Shown here: positions 32,792 to 45,600 of the stretch, piece after piece
How the letters are laid out: each line of letters begins with the position of its first letter
How positions within the stretch are numbered: the stretch's first letter is position 1
Assembly: GCF_036711975.1 (NCBI RefSeq)
Contig: NC_091973.1
Location: 2,046,001 to 2,110,000, forward strand
Direction: 5' to 3'
DNA length: 64,000 nt
Source: Onthophagus taurus
Lineage: Eukaryota; Arthropoda; Insecta; Coleoptera; Scarabaeidae
The notes under the pieces: generated by a model
The model's input: only the letters and a program-made list of their open reading frames with translations
Told to the model about the DNA's origin: nothing
Database searches by the model: none
Position numbers and translations under genes: made by a program

Positions 32792-34778
32792 ATATATGTT
32801 ATGAGAGTGCGTTAGTAGTGTGGTTGTTGTAAATTTAGAGGAAAAAAATGGGAAGAAAACGTTAAAGAATGACGCTGAGAGAGAAAGAAAGAGAAAAGGG
32901 TAGGAAAAAAAATAACGAGAAATAATTTTCTACAAGATATTGCGATTTTTTTCGTAGCTATTATAAAAGATTTTGAAAAAAAAAAAGAAAAAACTAGTTA
33001 GAATGGAAAATTTAGGGGTTTTCCCTATTGTTAACTTGTTCTCACTTTTTTGAAACTTTATTTATTAACTATGCCTATTATTACTTGGTGTTAAAAAATT
33101 TGAACAGCTGTTTTTTTCTTTTATATTGATAACTATTTAAATGTATTAATTACTTTTTTGTACATCTTCATTGACTTCTGTATTTTACAAAAAACTAACA
33201 ATTTAGAATTTCATCCAGAAAAAGAACGAAAAAATATATATATTTTATTTTGTAAAGTATGATAGCTTTACATGTATCTTTTAGAACGTTATGTAAGTTT
33301 GGATAAGGTATGAATGTGTTATGTAATATTTCCCTATTTTGTAATATGAGTTGCTTTTCTTTTTTGACACTTATTCAATTAATTTTGTTTCGCTCGCGTC
33401 TACGATGATTAACGTTTCAGTTTAGGTGCTTAAGAAATTGTTAAATAAATAGAATTAGTACAAAAAAAATTATAAGAAAATGAAAAAAACTATCAAGTAT
33501 TTACTGAGGAGGTGCGCGAAGACGTGCTTAATCAGGATACGATAAAAAACTGAATGAATTTTTTAATGACTCCCATTTTTGCACCTATATTAGTTTCGGC
33601 CGTGTATGTAATTAAATTCAGTACACTTACCGTATAAATATGTATTGTTAAAAGAATTTAGTAAAAAAAAAAACTGAAAGAAAGAATTATGATTTATTAT
33701 ACTTTCATAAAATTTGTTTTTACAAGATTATATATTTATTTATTAACAACATGTTCATCAAATTTTCAAGATAATGTTGTAGATTTAGTGTGACCATTGT
33801 ATGTACTTTTGTTTTTTTACATAGATATATTAGAAAAAACAAGTTGATTTGCAATATCGTAAATTTTAATTTTAAAATAATGCTTACTACCTTCACGTAT
33901 TCCTTAAAAAGAAAAATAAAAATAAAAAAGAAACAGCAGCAAATCCGGAATACAAGTGTACTAGAAAAATATTTGGTCATGGTTGTTTTCGATGTGCGAT
34001 ATAAACTGTAACTTAATGTAATTTCTTCTTTTTTCTTTTTGGCAAAACGTTCTTTTTTTCCTTTATAAATGTGAATCAAATGTAACTACGATGTAACCGT
34101 AAATAAGTAAATATTGTAATTATTATTATTTTTTTTTGAAATAGTGGTAATGAGAAGCTATCGAATTGGACCTTAAGTCTTAATTAACTGACAACCGAAG
34201 ATGTTTTTTCTACTATTCGTTCAAACGTTTTTTCGAAATATTACATAATCTAAATAAAATTGTAACAGAAAAGTTTTATTTTATTGTTTATACTTTTAAT
34301 TAGAAATAAATAACAAAATCTTCTAATCAAATCATTTTAATTTATCCCCCATTGATACATTTCCTTCCTTAAAGTTGGTATTACGTAATATAAGTCGGCA
34401 AAGTAGTAACTTGCGTAATAACCTCAAAACGGATCATAACCTCAAAAAAAAAATCTGACTTAAACCAATAATAATCAAGATAAAAGAATAAATTTTACAT
34501 ATATTTCTAAATTTGATTGTTATAAGAAAAATTGCGTAACTAACATAATATTCCTCTTAATTATAACCGGCATTTTATAGTTATAATCGTTTGTTTGTCA
34601 TGCGCAGTAAGGTTCTTGTATCGTTGCGCATGTGCTGATTTCCTCGTGCATCCAATAACCCAAAGCCGGCCATATTGTGCTGAATGATTGCGTGAAAACA
34701 GAGGGCTTGAACGAAGCCGAAAATTTTTAATCTTCCAACATCGCAAAGTTGAGAAGAGGCGAGCTCAGTTTCGGAGCG
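32792..34778. other. HCF 3' UTR/intergenic region before vig
   Basis: About 2 kb of AT-rich DNA with many A and T runs and several AATAAA motifs (for example 34253-34258). No conserved frame. The last ~200 bp before 34779 are richer in CpG and must contain the vig promoter and 5' UTR; no TATA box is obvious. Confidence 0.45.
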
Positions 34779-37700
34779 ATGGAGAACTCCTACGGCATCG
34801 GTGTGGAGAACCGTTACGCGCTTTTCCTCGATGACGAATCGGACCCGTTGGAAACGATTAAATTGAAGGAGCAAGAGAAAGAGCTGAAAAAGAAGACGAA
34901 GGTTGCCGAGAAGGAAAACAAGGTTAAGACCGAAGCCCCGGCTAAAGGCAAGACCGCACTGCCCCAGAAGAAGGTCGTTAAAGATCCACCAAATCATAAA
35001 ATACAAGATAACAAGCGCGAAGGTGAGTATATATACTTTAATTTATATTTATATATCTACCTTCATTGAAACCGATTGAGACGGCCATGTTCAGGCACAT
35101 GTGATTTCTATACCACACTTTTTTACTTATTTACCAAGTAAATACTCCATCAATCTTATTTTACGTCGATGAAACTAGATTTTATATTTAAGTTTCCCGG
35201 CTTACTCAAATCGATTTGTTTAGATATCTTTTTGTTAAAACTATAACTTAACCTTTTTTGGGAAAACTAACCTTGTCATATCTCTATATCTATATTGTAA
35301 ATTTTTAAATGAAAAAACTCATTAAAAGTTATGAGTCCTCAATTTTATCAATTTTCTTAATAATCCTATTTAAGATTTAAAAAAATATTTGTTTGCAACA
35401 AAAATTTCTTGTTTGATTTATGATATCTAACATCAAGTTGAATAAAAAATTATTAATTACTTCATTCTTGGAATTTAACTTTTTTTGTAACCTTTATTAA
35501 ACATTTTTATGCAATGACTTTTCACAACTAATTTCAACAATGATTTGGTATTGCTACTTTTGGAGCTTAGATTAGAAATTTATTAATGACTCATTTATTA
35601 AGAATGAATTGATAAATTCGACTTTTTTGGGAAAGTTAAAATGATTATTAATATTGTTATTTTTATAAGTTTAACCCTTTATTAATGAAGAGCCTATACA
35701 GTGTGTTTGATTTTAGTAGTAAAAGCAGATATCTTGATCCAACCCAATTTGAACATGAACCCAAGTCTACCCTGGTGGATAAGAAAAAATAGAAATAATC
35801 TCCCGCCCCAAGTATCATGAAGAATACTGAATACTTAATTCTTCCATAAACTTCAACCAGGGTAGACTTGGTTTCATGTTCTGAATCCTGAGTGGTCCAT
35901 TAACAACTTTATAGAAGAAATAATCTTGGCCTACTTCGAAAACGTCGGCCGCCCCAAGTTTTTTCGTGATATAAGAATTAATCTCGGCCGACTTCGAAGA
36001 CGTCGGCCGCCCCAAGTATCATGAAACCCAACCCAACCCAAGTATCATGTGCAATACTTAGGGCGGCCGACGTCTTCGAAGTCGGCCGAGTTGTTTCTTC
36101 CATAAACTTCAAGTAGGGTAGACTTGGTTTCACGCTTTAAATACTGGGTGATCCCATTAATAACTTTATGGAAGAAATAATCTCGGCCGACTTCGAAGAC
36201 GTCGGCCGCCCCAAGTACCATGAGCAATACTTAGGGCGGCCGACGTCTTCGAAGTCGGCCGAATTGTTTCTTCCATAAACTTCAAGCAGGGTAGACTTGG
36301 TTTCACGCTTTAAATACTGGGTGATCCCATTAATAACTTTATGGAAGAAATAATCTCCTCCGACTTCGAAGACGTCGGCCGCCCCAAGTATCATGAAGCA
36401 TGAGCAATACTTAGGGCGGCCGACGTCTTCGAAGTCGGCCGAGTTGTTTCTTCCATAAACTTCAAGTAGGGTAGACTTGGTTTCACGCTTTAAATACTGG
36501 GTGATCCCATTAATAACTTTATGGAAGAAATAATCTCGGCCGACTTCGAAGACGTCGGCCGCCCCAAGTATCATGAGCAATACTTAGGGCTGCCGATGTC
36601 TTCGAAGTCGGCCGAGTTGTTTCTTCCATAAACTTCAAGCAGGGTAGACTTGGTTTCACGCTCCGAATCCCGAGTGATACCATTAACAACTTCTAAAACT
36701 ACGAATTCAGCAAAGTTTCATATTTTTGTATTTTTTTCGTTATTTATGCATCTGAGAACAAACGTGAAAAAGAGCGATATTGTTAAGAACTCGGAATTCC
36801 AGGTGTTTTGAAATGAAAAATTGATTCATTTTGCTTCCAGATAAGGAGGTATATTGTTCTGCGATATGTCAATTTGTTTCAATTGACTCTACATCAAGTC
36901 TGCACAGAGTCAAGTCAGCATTAAGATAGTATTACATCTCTTAATTTGCTCATTAAATGTGAATCAAATCATTTATCAAGTTAAAGGCTGCTTCAGATTT
37001 CTATAAGACCTGCAAAACTATGTTTAGCAGTACATCATAACGTAATAAAGTTTAATAAAATCCTCATTAAGATTAAATCAAGTCTTTCGATGTTTGCATG
37101 AATATCTTCTTAACCATTTGTTGTAATCACCGAATATTTCTACATAAAATATGTGATTTTGAAAATTTTCTTATCGCGATAAAAATTTTTAATTTTTGTC
37201 CCCTTTATGATTTTTTTTCTCAAAAATTACTTGACGAAAAAAATTTAAATTTTGGACAGGTGGTGCTTGATGTGTTCTTAATAAGGGACATATTTTATTT
37301 TTTGTATATTCCATTTAGTTTCGCAGAAAATCGCGGTTTAATAGGCTACCATTATGTCGAAAACTGGCGGAATATATTAAATATTTTCGGGTTATTTCAA
37401 AATAACTATAAAAAAAACTGCTGGATTTAATATCGAACGCGTTAAATTGATTTCACTGGAATTTCGTGACTCATTTTCACGAATTACAAACGAACACAAT
37501 GGGGCAATATTTTCGTACTTTGCTTATTTTAAACAAAAAAAGTGCTTAAACATTTTTATCTTTATCGTTCGATTAAATATTTCTTTAATTCTGGTGATTG
37601 CTTTAAATTCTTCATTATGTTTGTTTAAGTTTTTATTTGTTCTTGGCAAAAAAATGAAAAAAAATGTTTTATTGAAAATATAAATTTTTATTTTAGAAGG

Positions 37701-39253
37701 TAAACCCATTCCAAGGTCAAACGATAACAAACCAGAACGCCCCTACAATAAATTCAACAACGAAAACCGAGAGGAAAGGAATAACAGGCGGAATCGCGAA
37801 GATAGACCTTACAATGGACCGGATAATAAGTAAAAAAAATGGTTTTTAATAATAATTTTTTTATTTTGTTTTATTGTTTTTTTAATAAGGGATGAACGAC
37901 CACGAAGGGACGGGGACAATTTTGAAAATCGCCGAGGCAGGCCTTTGGCGAACAAAATGGGTGGAGGAGGAGGAGGACGTGGAGGACCAAGACGCAATTT
38001 CGATGACCGACGTGGGAAAAGGGACTTTGATAGGCAAAGCGGATCGGACAAAACGTAAGAGATTGGCTTTCGATTCGTTTTATTTTTTATTTTTTTGGTT
38101 TGTTCAAGTTTTTATTTAATTGCGCTCTAACTCTCTATCCCCGTGGTGGTTGTCTGTTTAATTAATTTTCGGTTGTTTATCTCTTTAAACACAAAAATAC
38201 TGAAAGCAGGCATGGTTACAGAGGAGTCAAGCCCGTTGACAAACGCGATGGCGCAGGCGCTCATAATTGGGGCTCCCATAAAGATGTCATTGAGTAAGTT
38301 TTTTTGAATTTATTTTAATATATTATTAAGCACTTAATATGGGGTGGTAATTAAGAGTTAAAGTGAATCACCTCGTATAAATTTTTTTAATTAACCCCTT
38401 AATCATTTTGAAATAGTAGTGAAGCAGATAAAACGAATGAGGAAACGTGGACTACTGGAGGAGAAAATAAACCGGAAACGACTGAACCCCCGACCGAGAT
38501 TAAGTAAAAAAATTTTCCCATTCATTTTTTGGATTCTGTAAGGAAAATAATTTTTATTAGGGAACCCGAACAGGAACGAGAACCACCGACGCCCGTGGAA
38601 GAGGAAGCGAAAGAGCTCACTTTGGACGAATGGAAAGCGACCCAAAAGGCTGGACGATTGAGACCGCAATATAATATACGTAAAGCTGGCGAAGGAGAGG
38701 ACCCAAGTCAATGGAAGAAAATGTACGAATTGAGCAAGAAAAAGGAAGAAGAAGAGGTAAAACTGTTTAACTATATTTTCCCTTAATCAACTGTACCATA
38801 CTTTAAAAATGACGACATCTAAATAATTATGTTTAATTAAATAGGAATCTGAGGATGAAGAATATGATGCAAGTGAATATCCCCAACGTGTTGGACGTCA
38901 AAAACATGTACTGGACATCAATATACATTTTAATGATAGCAGGAGAGCGGGATTGGGACGTGGACGTGGTGGACGCGGTGGTGGAAGGGGTGGACGCAAT
39001 AATCGGGAAGGACGTGAAAGACCAACGGGAACTGGAGGAACTGGAACTGGACGTGGCGGCGGCGGCGGCAGCGGTGGTGATCGTTTCCGGGGAAATGAAG
39101 AACAAGTAAGAAATTGAACAAAAAATAAAAATAATTTTTTTATATGATATTTATTAATAGCAGGCTGGTGGTGGTGTTGGTGGAGAAGATAGGATTGATA
39201 ACCGTGGTGCGCCTAAGGTGGATGACGAGCGTGACTTCCCATCCCTGGGTTAA
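34779..39253 (+). CDS. vig: Vig/SERBP1-family RNA-binding protein (Hyaluronan/mRNA-binding family)
   Basis: Cytoplasmic RNA- and ribosome-associated protein; Drosophila Vig was found with RISC, and SERBP1/Stm1 relatives occupy the mRNA channel of idle ribosomes. Eight exons join in phase to 420 residues: 34779-35022, 37697-37829, 37890-38054, 38210-38293, 38417-38503, 38561-38756, 38845-39105, 39161-39253. Signatures: N-terminal YGIGVENRYALFLDDESDP, a Lys/Glu-rich segment, RGG-like GGGGGRGGPRRN, the conserved KRDFDRQSGSDKT and DKRDGAGAHNWGSHKD, LTLDEWKATQK, a second Arg/Gly box in exon 7 and the terminal DERDFPSLG. The last acceptor reads TAGCAG, a NAGNAG site that could drop one Gln. Intron 1 (2.7 kb) houses modular repeats. 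A likely polyadenylation signal is AATAAA at 41297-41302, implying a 2-kb 3' UTR. Confidence 0.92.
35780..36800. repeat. Modular palindromic repeat cluster (short-module type) in vig intron 1
   Basis: About five short modules (TTTCTTCCATAAACTTCAAG, GGGTAGACTTGGTTTCACGC, ATTAATAACTTTATGGAAGA) alternate with facing GC core pairs whose spacer is AAGTATCATGAGCAATACTT. Units of about 180 bp repeat nearly unchanged between 36045 and 36600. At the right end (about 36700-36790) a piece of the long AT-rich module, inverted, is attached. Confidence 0.9.
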
Positions 39254-42200
39254 TAAAAAGAAAAAAGAAAAAAAAATGGGGCGCGGACGGATGCAGAAAA
39301 CTTCAGGTCTCACTTAAATTCTCCGGTTTAATATGTCAAATTGGTACAAAAAAATCCTCTTAAAAAATAATAAAAAATATGAAAGGAAAGGGAAAATTGA
39401 ACTAGCCAAGGAAAAAAATTGAAAAAAACTATAAAATTTGTTACTTAGGATTAATAGTGTTTTTTGAGAATTATTTTGTAGCGTGTCGCCCGACGAGGGT
39501 CTCGGTTGCTAGTCAGTGTTACTACTGCGTTGTTACTACATTTTAAATAAAATGCTCACTTGGTATAATCTATGTTTTTACATAAGTTTTTATACTGTTT
39601 CATTTTTGAGTGAATATAAAAAAGAAATAATAATAAAATTTCATAACGTAGATTCGTACCATATGGGTAACTTATTGGCACCAACACTATCAAAATTTTT
39701 ATCGGGAATATTATATCGAAAAAAAAAACAAAAAAAAAAAGAGAAAAGAATGTTATTTTCTTACGCTTGATTCAATTTTTTGTAATTGTTCACCAATTTA
39801 TTTTTCAAATTATCAAATATTAATTGAATCGATAACATAAATATTTTATTACGCCTTCAAATATATTTTCATTTTGAGTAGGCTGTGAATATATTAATAA
39901 GTTAGCAACATATACCATGGTACTTGATATCATTTATAGTACAAGGTGTGACAGAGAAAGTAGTTAACAGAATTTTTTTTAGATCAATAAATTTAAATTG
40001 GCATATGATTTTGTGCCATACTTAAAATTATTAGCCAGTTTAGCATAAACATCTCTGTTAGTGATAACAAGTCAAATAAATATAAACTATATAGATCATA
40101 GCCTACTATGAAAATTTATTTGTGGGCTGATATTAATTTTAATATTTTAATTCATTGACACTGGCGTTCCAACATAGATGTACATAAAGAACTCGTAATT
40201 TTATGCGTTTTTCGATATCATCGGTAAAAAGGATTACCTTAATCTAACCTTTTATATGTTAAAAATCGTTTATAACAACTTGTAATCGTGACTATAATCG
40301 ATTTTTAATGTATTAATATTATTTTGTCGTGGTGATATCTTGTGTGCTCGATATCCTTGTCTCTTAATTTTATTTTTTTCTTCTTTGGTTGAAGCGCGAT
40401 GAATGCTTTGTCCGAAAACGAGTATCATTGGTAGGTGCTTACTTTTAAAGCTTTAGCAAAAATTATTAATTAAAAAGAATTAATTTAAAAAATGGAATTT
40501 TTTTGATGTTTTTATTCATTACATTTTTTGGTTTACTTCCAGAAACAATGAATTGTGTTTTTGTATAACACATCATAGGATATAAGTTTTAGAATAGATA
40601 CCCTTTTATTGCCAAATAATGTTGAGTGTTGCTATAACGTGCCGACTATTATTTTATTAATTTTTTTTTTGATCGAATTACCTGTTAAAACACTTCGTTT
40701 ATTATTTTTTGTTTTTCTCTCCTTCAAAAAAAGTTGCAGTATCGCATCGCGTCACTATATAATTAATGGTTTTTTAGAATTTTCATCATGACATTAATTT
40801 TTTTGTTTTTCGCAAACCCTCCACCCTTCCTAACCTCTTTAATAATTAATTTATAACGATAATATTAACGTTTATAATAAATGGCATAATACATAAATAG
40901 GTTCTTGATTTATTTCCCTTGCAAATAGGGAAGAAGCTCACTGCTGATGCCATTATTTCTTTTTGTTTTTCGCTTCGTTTTTGATTTCCTTTTCCAACTT
41001 AGAGTACCTTTTTAGGCGTCTCATTTAAAAAAAATTTTATAATAAAAATTATAAAAGAAAAATACGGTAATTGTAATTTTAAAAAAGATTTATTGTGCCT
41101 AAGTTGGTGTGCGTTCGTATACATACTACATACAGTGATAAATGAGGCAAAAAAAATAATTGAAATATTTGATACTGTCAGTAAATAAATAAATAAATAA
41201 AAAACGGATGTATTTCGCGTTTTTACGAGGGGAGAGTCAATTCATTTCTGCGTATGAAGTTTTTATCATTAACATCCAGTTATGTATTTTATGTGGAATA
41301 AAGAGAAGAAACAATAATTTTCTTTTTTGAATTAGTTTTTATTTATATCTTAACCCCAAACCCAATAATTTGTAAAATATAGTATAGTTAAAATCGTATT
41401 ATAAAAAAAGTTTTTGTATAAAAGTTGTAGCAAATTTTATTCTTAATAATATTGCTCTTTTACACTTTTGCTCTCAGATGCATAGATATCGAGAAAAATA
41501 CGAAAATCTGAAAAGTAGGTGAAATCGTAGTTTTACACTTTGATGGACTACAATAAATCTTCAAAGAGTTTATTATTATTTTGATTCAAAGCTTATCTTA
41601 TATATCATTATTAGCCCCTTCAATATAGATCACCCTAATAACAGCAGCTTCAAATGAGATAAGCGCCATCTATTAATAATTCAGATTTTTATATCTAAAT
41701 ATTGGTTCCAAAGAGGCAGCGCAACACAAAATGGGTTAAAACCGCGTTTAAAATAGCTTAAAAATGTTTTTATTAGAAACATTTTCCATAAAATTAATTA
41801 TTAGCATTTTCGTGTTTCCAAAATAATTTTTAATACCCTAATTCTGACAAATACTTCAAGAACCCCTTTTCTTATATATAATTGAAAAAAATAAATAAAT
41901 GTTAACATTTTTGGAAAATGAGGTTAGATTAACAAATTTTTTTGTGAGAAAATGGAGAGATTATTTGCGGTCAACAATCAACAATGCCTACGTGACTTGT
42001 AGCACGCAAACATTAAACATTGATTTACACGAATAAAAACGTGACATGTTCGCTTTAAAAAAATTAAAATAAAATTTTAGTTTATATAAATGAACAAATA
42101 GCAATGTTGAGGAGACCTTTTTTCTTTTTAAATAATAGCTATTACGAAATTCAAAATATCTATCCTATTTTACGCTTCAAATCAGTGGCGTAACAACCAC

Positions 42201-42616
42201 ACAAACTTACCAACCTTCATATCGCGTCAACTCAACTTACATAACTAACAATAAAAATTGGTTTTGTTGCTATTTTATTATTTCAAACGTGATTTCTTGG
42301 TTGAATTGCAAAACAGATTGTAAATTAGTAAATAATTTTGAATAAGTAATTGGGTACGGTGTCATGTTACGCCACTGTGTCTGCAAACAACCGGTAACAA
42401 TATGGCGATAAGTTTGCTCGAAACGTATAAACGGCGTTAGCACGTTTCGTCGAAAATAAACGAAAAAAATAACGTCGTAAAGACGTACCGAGTAGTCGTT
42501 TGATTACTTCCGGCTGTGTTCGGTGCGTTCGTGTTGTGTATCCGGTGAATTAATGTCACAAACGGCGTCGATTGCGCGATTTCTAACCATCGTCCGGGCA
42601 TAGTTTTCGGTTTGTT
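39254..42616. other. vig 3' UTR and intergenic region before the RSBN1-like gene
   Basis: AT-rich DNA. The first 2 kb may be vig 3' UTR, ending near AATAAA 41297-41302. One lone AT-rich long module lies at 41395-41545. The last ~250 bp before 42617 are CpG-richer and probably hold the next promoter. Short frames (for example 40609-40791) look random. Confidence 0.45.
41395..41545 (+). repeat. Solitary AT-rich module without GC core
   Basis: Contains AAAGTTGTAGCAAATTTTAT and TTTTGCTCTCAGATGCATAG, the body of the long module, but no core on either side. With the copy at 48365-48520 it shows that this ~150-bp sequence spreads independently. Confidence 0.8.
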
Positions 42617-45600
42617 ATGGCGTCAAACGAAGACGACAGTTCTTTCTCCAGCCCGGAAACGAAATTAAACCCATCAACAGCATCCAACGAACAATCCAAC
42701 AGTTGCCCGTGTATTAACCAAGAAAAAAATGATATTAAAGGTATGAGAAATTCTAAAAATGTCTTCTATTGTTGACATCACGCCTACGATTCTAACCTCA
42801 TTCTTTTAGTTGGGTTTCATCACAAAACCCATCATCAGGAATCTTTTAGAAATTATGCACCTACAAATATTTCTTATAAAAAATTAAATTAATATTTTTA
42901 TTAAAAAAAATTGTTATAAATAATATTTTTATATTTATTTGATTTTCCAATATAGGTAATTATTAGGCTACTTAGAGTGAAGCGCAAGCGCATTTTATAT
43001 CCCAAGCAGCGAAAGTGTTATTGCGCATGTATGGAGGTGGATTGAGTAATAATGCCTTTTTGAAATCCTCATGGAGAAGACGTTAAAATGATTCCACCAT
43101 ATTGATGATTTGGTAATGCGCGGGAAAACGACTCGACTTCCATTGGAGATATGACAAAATCTCGGCCGACTTCGAAGACGTCTTATATCACGAACAACTT
43201 GGGGACGTCTTCGAAGTGGGCCGAGATTATTTCTTCCATAAAGTTATTAATGCTATCACTTAGGAGTTGGAGTGTGAAACCAAGTCTACCCTGCTTGAAA
43301 TTTATGGAAGCCATAATCTCGGCCGACTTCGAAGACGTTGGCCGCCCCAAGTTAAGCTCGTGATGTAGGAAATGATCTCGGCCGACTTCAAAGACGTCCA
43401 TTCCTATATCACGAACTCAACTTGGGGCGGCCGACGTCTTCGAAGTTGGCCGAGATTATTTCTGTTGATATAGGTAATAATCTCGGCCGACTTCGAAGAC
43501 GTCGGCCGCCATAAGTATTGTTCGTGATGGAGCATGATCTTCGCCTGCAACCCAACCTAAGTATCAAGAACAACACTTAGTGTGGACGACGTCTTCGAAG
43601 TCTTTCTATATCACGAATAATACTTGAGGCGGCCGACGTCTTCGAAGTCGGCCGAGATTGTTTCTGTTGATATAGGTAATAATCTCGGCCGACTTCGAAG
43701 ACGTCGGCCGCTATAAGTATTGTTCGTGATGGACCATGATCTTCGCCTGCAACCCAACCTAAGTATCAAGAACAACACTTAGTGTGGCCGACGTCTTCGA
43801 AGTCGGCCGAGCTTGTTTTCTACATCACTAATAATACTTGAGGCGGCCGAAGTCTTGGAAGTCGGCCGAGATTATTTCTTCCATAAAGTTATTAATGGCA
43901 TCACTCGGGATTCGAAGCGTGAAACCAAGTCTACCCTGCTTGAAATTTATGGAAGCCATACTCTCGGCCGACTTCGAAGACTTCGGCCGCCCCAAGTTAA
44001 GCTCGTGATATAGGAAATGGTCTCGGCCGACTTCGAAGACGTCAGTTCCTATATCACAACTTTAAAACTCAACCCAAGTATCACGAACAATACTTAGGGC
44101 GGCCGACGTCTTCGAAGTCGGCCGAGATTGTTTCTGTTGATATAGGTAATAATCTCGGCCGACTTCGAAGACGTCGGCCGCTATAAGTATTGTTCGTGAT
44201 GGACCATGATCTTCGCCTGCAACCCAACCTAAGTATCAAGAACAACACTTAGTGCGGCCGACGTCTTCGAAGTCGGCCGAGCTTATTTTCTATATCACGA
44301 ATAATACTTGAGGCGGCCGACGTCTTCGAAGTCGGCCGAGATTATTTCTTCCATAAAGTTATTAATGGCATCACTCGGGATTCGAAGCGTGAAACCAAGT
44401 CTACCCTGCTTGAAATTTATGGAAGCCATACTCTCGGCTGACTTCGAAGACTTCGGCCACCCCAAGTTAAGCTCGTGATATAGGAAATGGTCTCGGCCGA
44501 CTTCGAAGACGTCAGTTCCTATATCACAACTTTAAAACTCAACCCAAGTATCACGAACAACACTTAGGGCGGCCGACGTCGGCCGCCATAAGTATTGTTC
44601 GTGATGGAGCATGATCTTCGCCTGCAACCCAACCTAAGTATCAAGAACAACAGTTAGTGTGGCCGACGTCTTCGAAGTCGACCGAGCTTGTTTTCTATAT
44701 CACGAATAATACTTGAGGCGGCCGACGTCTTCGAAGTCGGCCGAGATTATTTCTTCCATAAAGTTATTAATGGCATCACTCGGGATTCGAAGCCTGAAAC
44801 CAAGTCTACCCTGCTTGAAATGTATGGAAGCCATAATCTCGGCCGACTTCGAAGACTTCGGCCGCCCCAAGTTAAGCTCGTGATGTAGGAAATGGTCTCG
44901 GCCGACTTCGAAGACGTCAGTTCCTATATCACAACTTTACAACTCAACCCAAGTATCCCGAACAACACTTAGGGCGGCCGACGTCTTCGAAGTCGGCCGA
45001 GATTATTTCTGTTGATATAGGTAATAATCTCGGCCGACTTCGAAGACGTCGGCCGCCATAAGTATTGTTCGGGATGGAGCATGATCTTCGCCTGCAACCC
45101 AACTTAAGTATCAAGAACAACAGTTAGTGTGGCCGACGTCTTCGAAGTCGGCCGAGATTATTTCTTCCATAAAATTATTAATGGTGTCACTCGGCATTCG
45201 GAGCGTGAAACCAAGTCTACCCTGCTTGAAATTTATGGAAGCCATAATCTCGGCCGACTTCGAAGACTTCATTTCCTATATCACAACTTTACTTGGGGCG
45301 GCCGACGTCTTCGAAGTCGGCCGAGCTTGTTTTCTACATCACGAATAATATTTGAGGCGGCTGACGTCTTCGAAGTCTCCAAAGTCTTCAGAGCATCAAA
45401 ATATTTGCTGTGACAGCTAATATCAAACACACTGTGTACATCATACAACAACCTTCTGATTAAAGAGATTGGACTCTACAGTTATGCTATATTATTATGT
45501 AGTTGCCTCAAAGTCGACATATTCAACCAACAACATTGATGTTGGTGAAATTATCATGCATACTGAACGCAATGGATGCATAACTCATTACACAGGGGAA

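Noticed and set aside
33720-34079. 119-codon minus-strand frame in the HCF 3' region
   Set aside because: Lys/Phe/Ile-rich translation typical of A/T runs; overlaps an equally random frame on the plus strand.
40398-40436. Short ATG frame followed by GTAGGT, possible first exon
   Set aside because: Only about ten codons, no partner exon found, and it lies in the probable vig 3' UTR.
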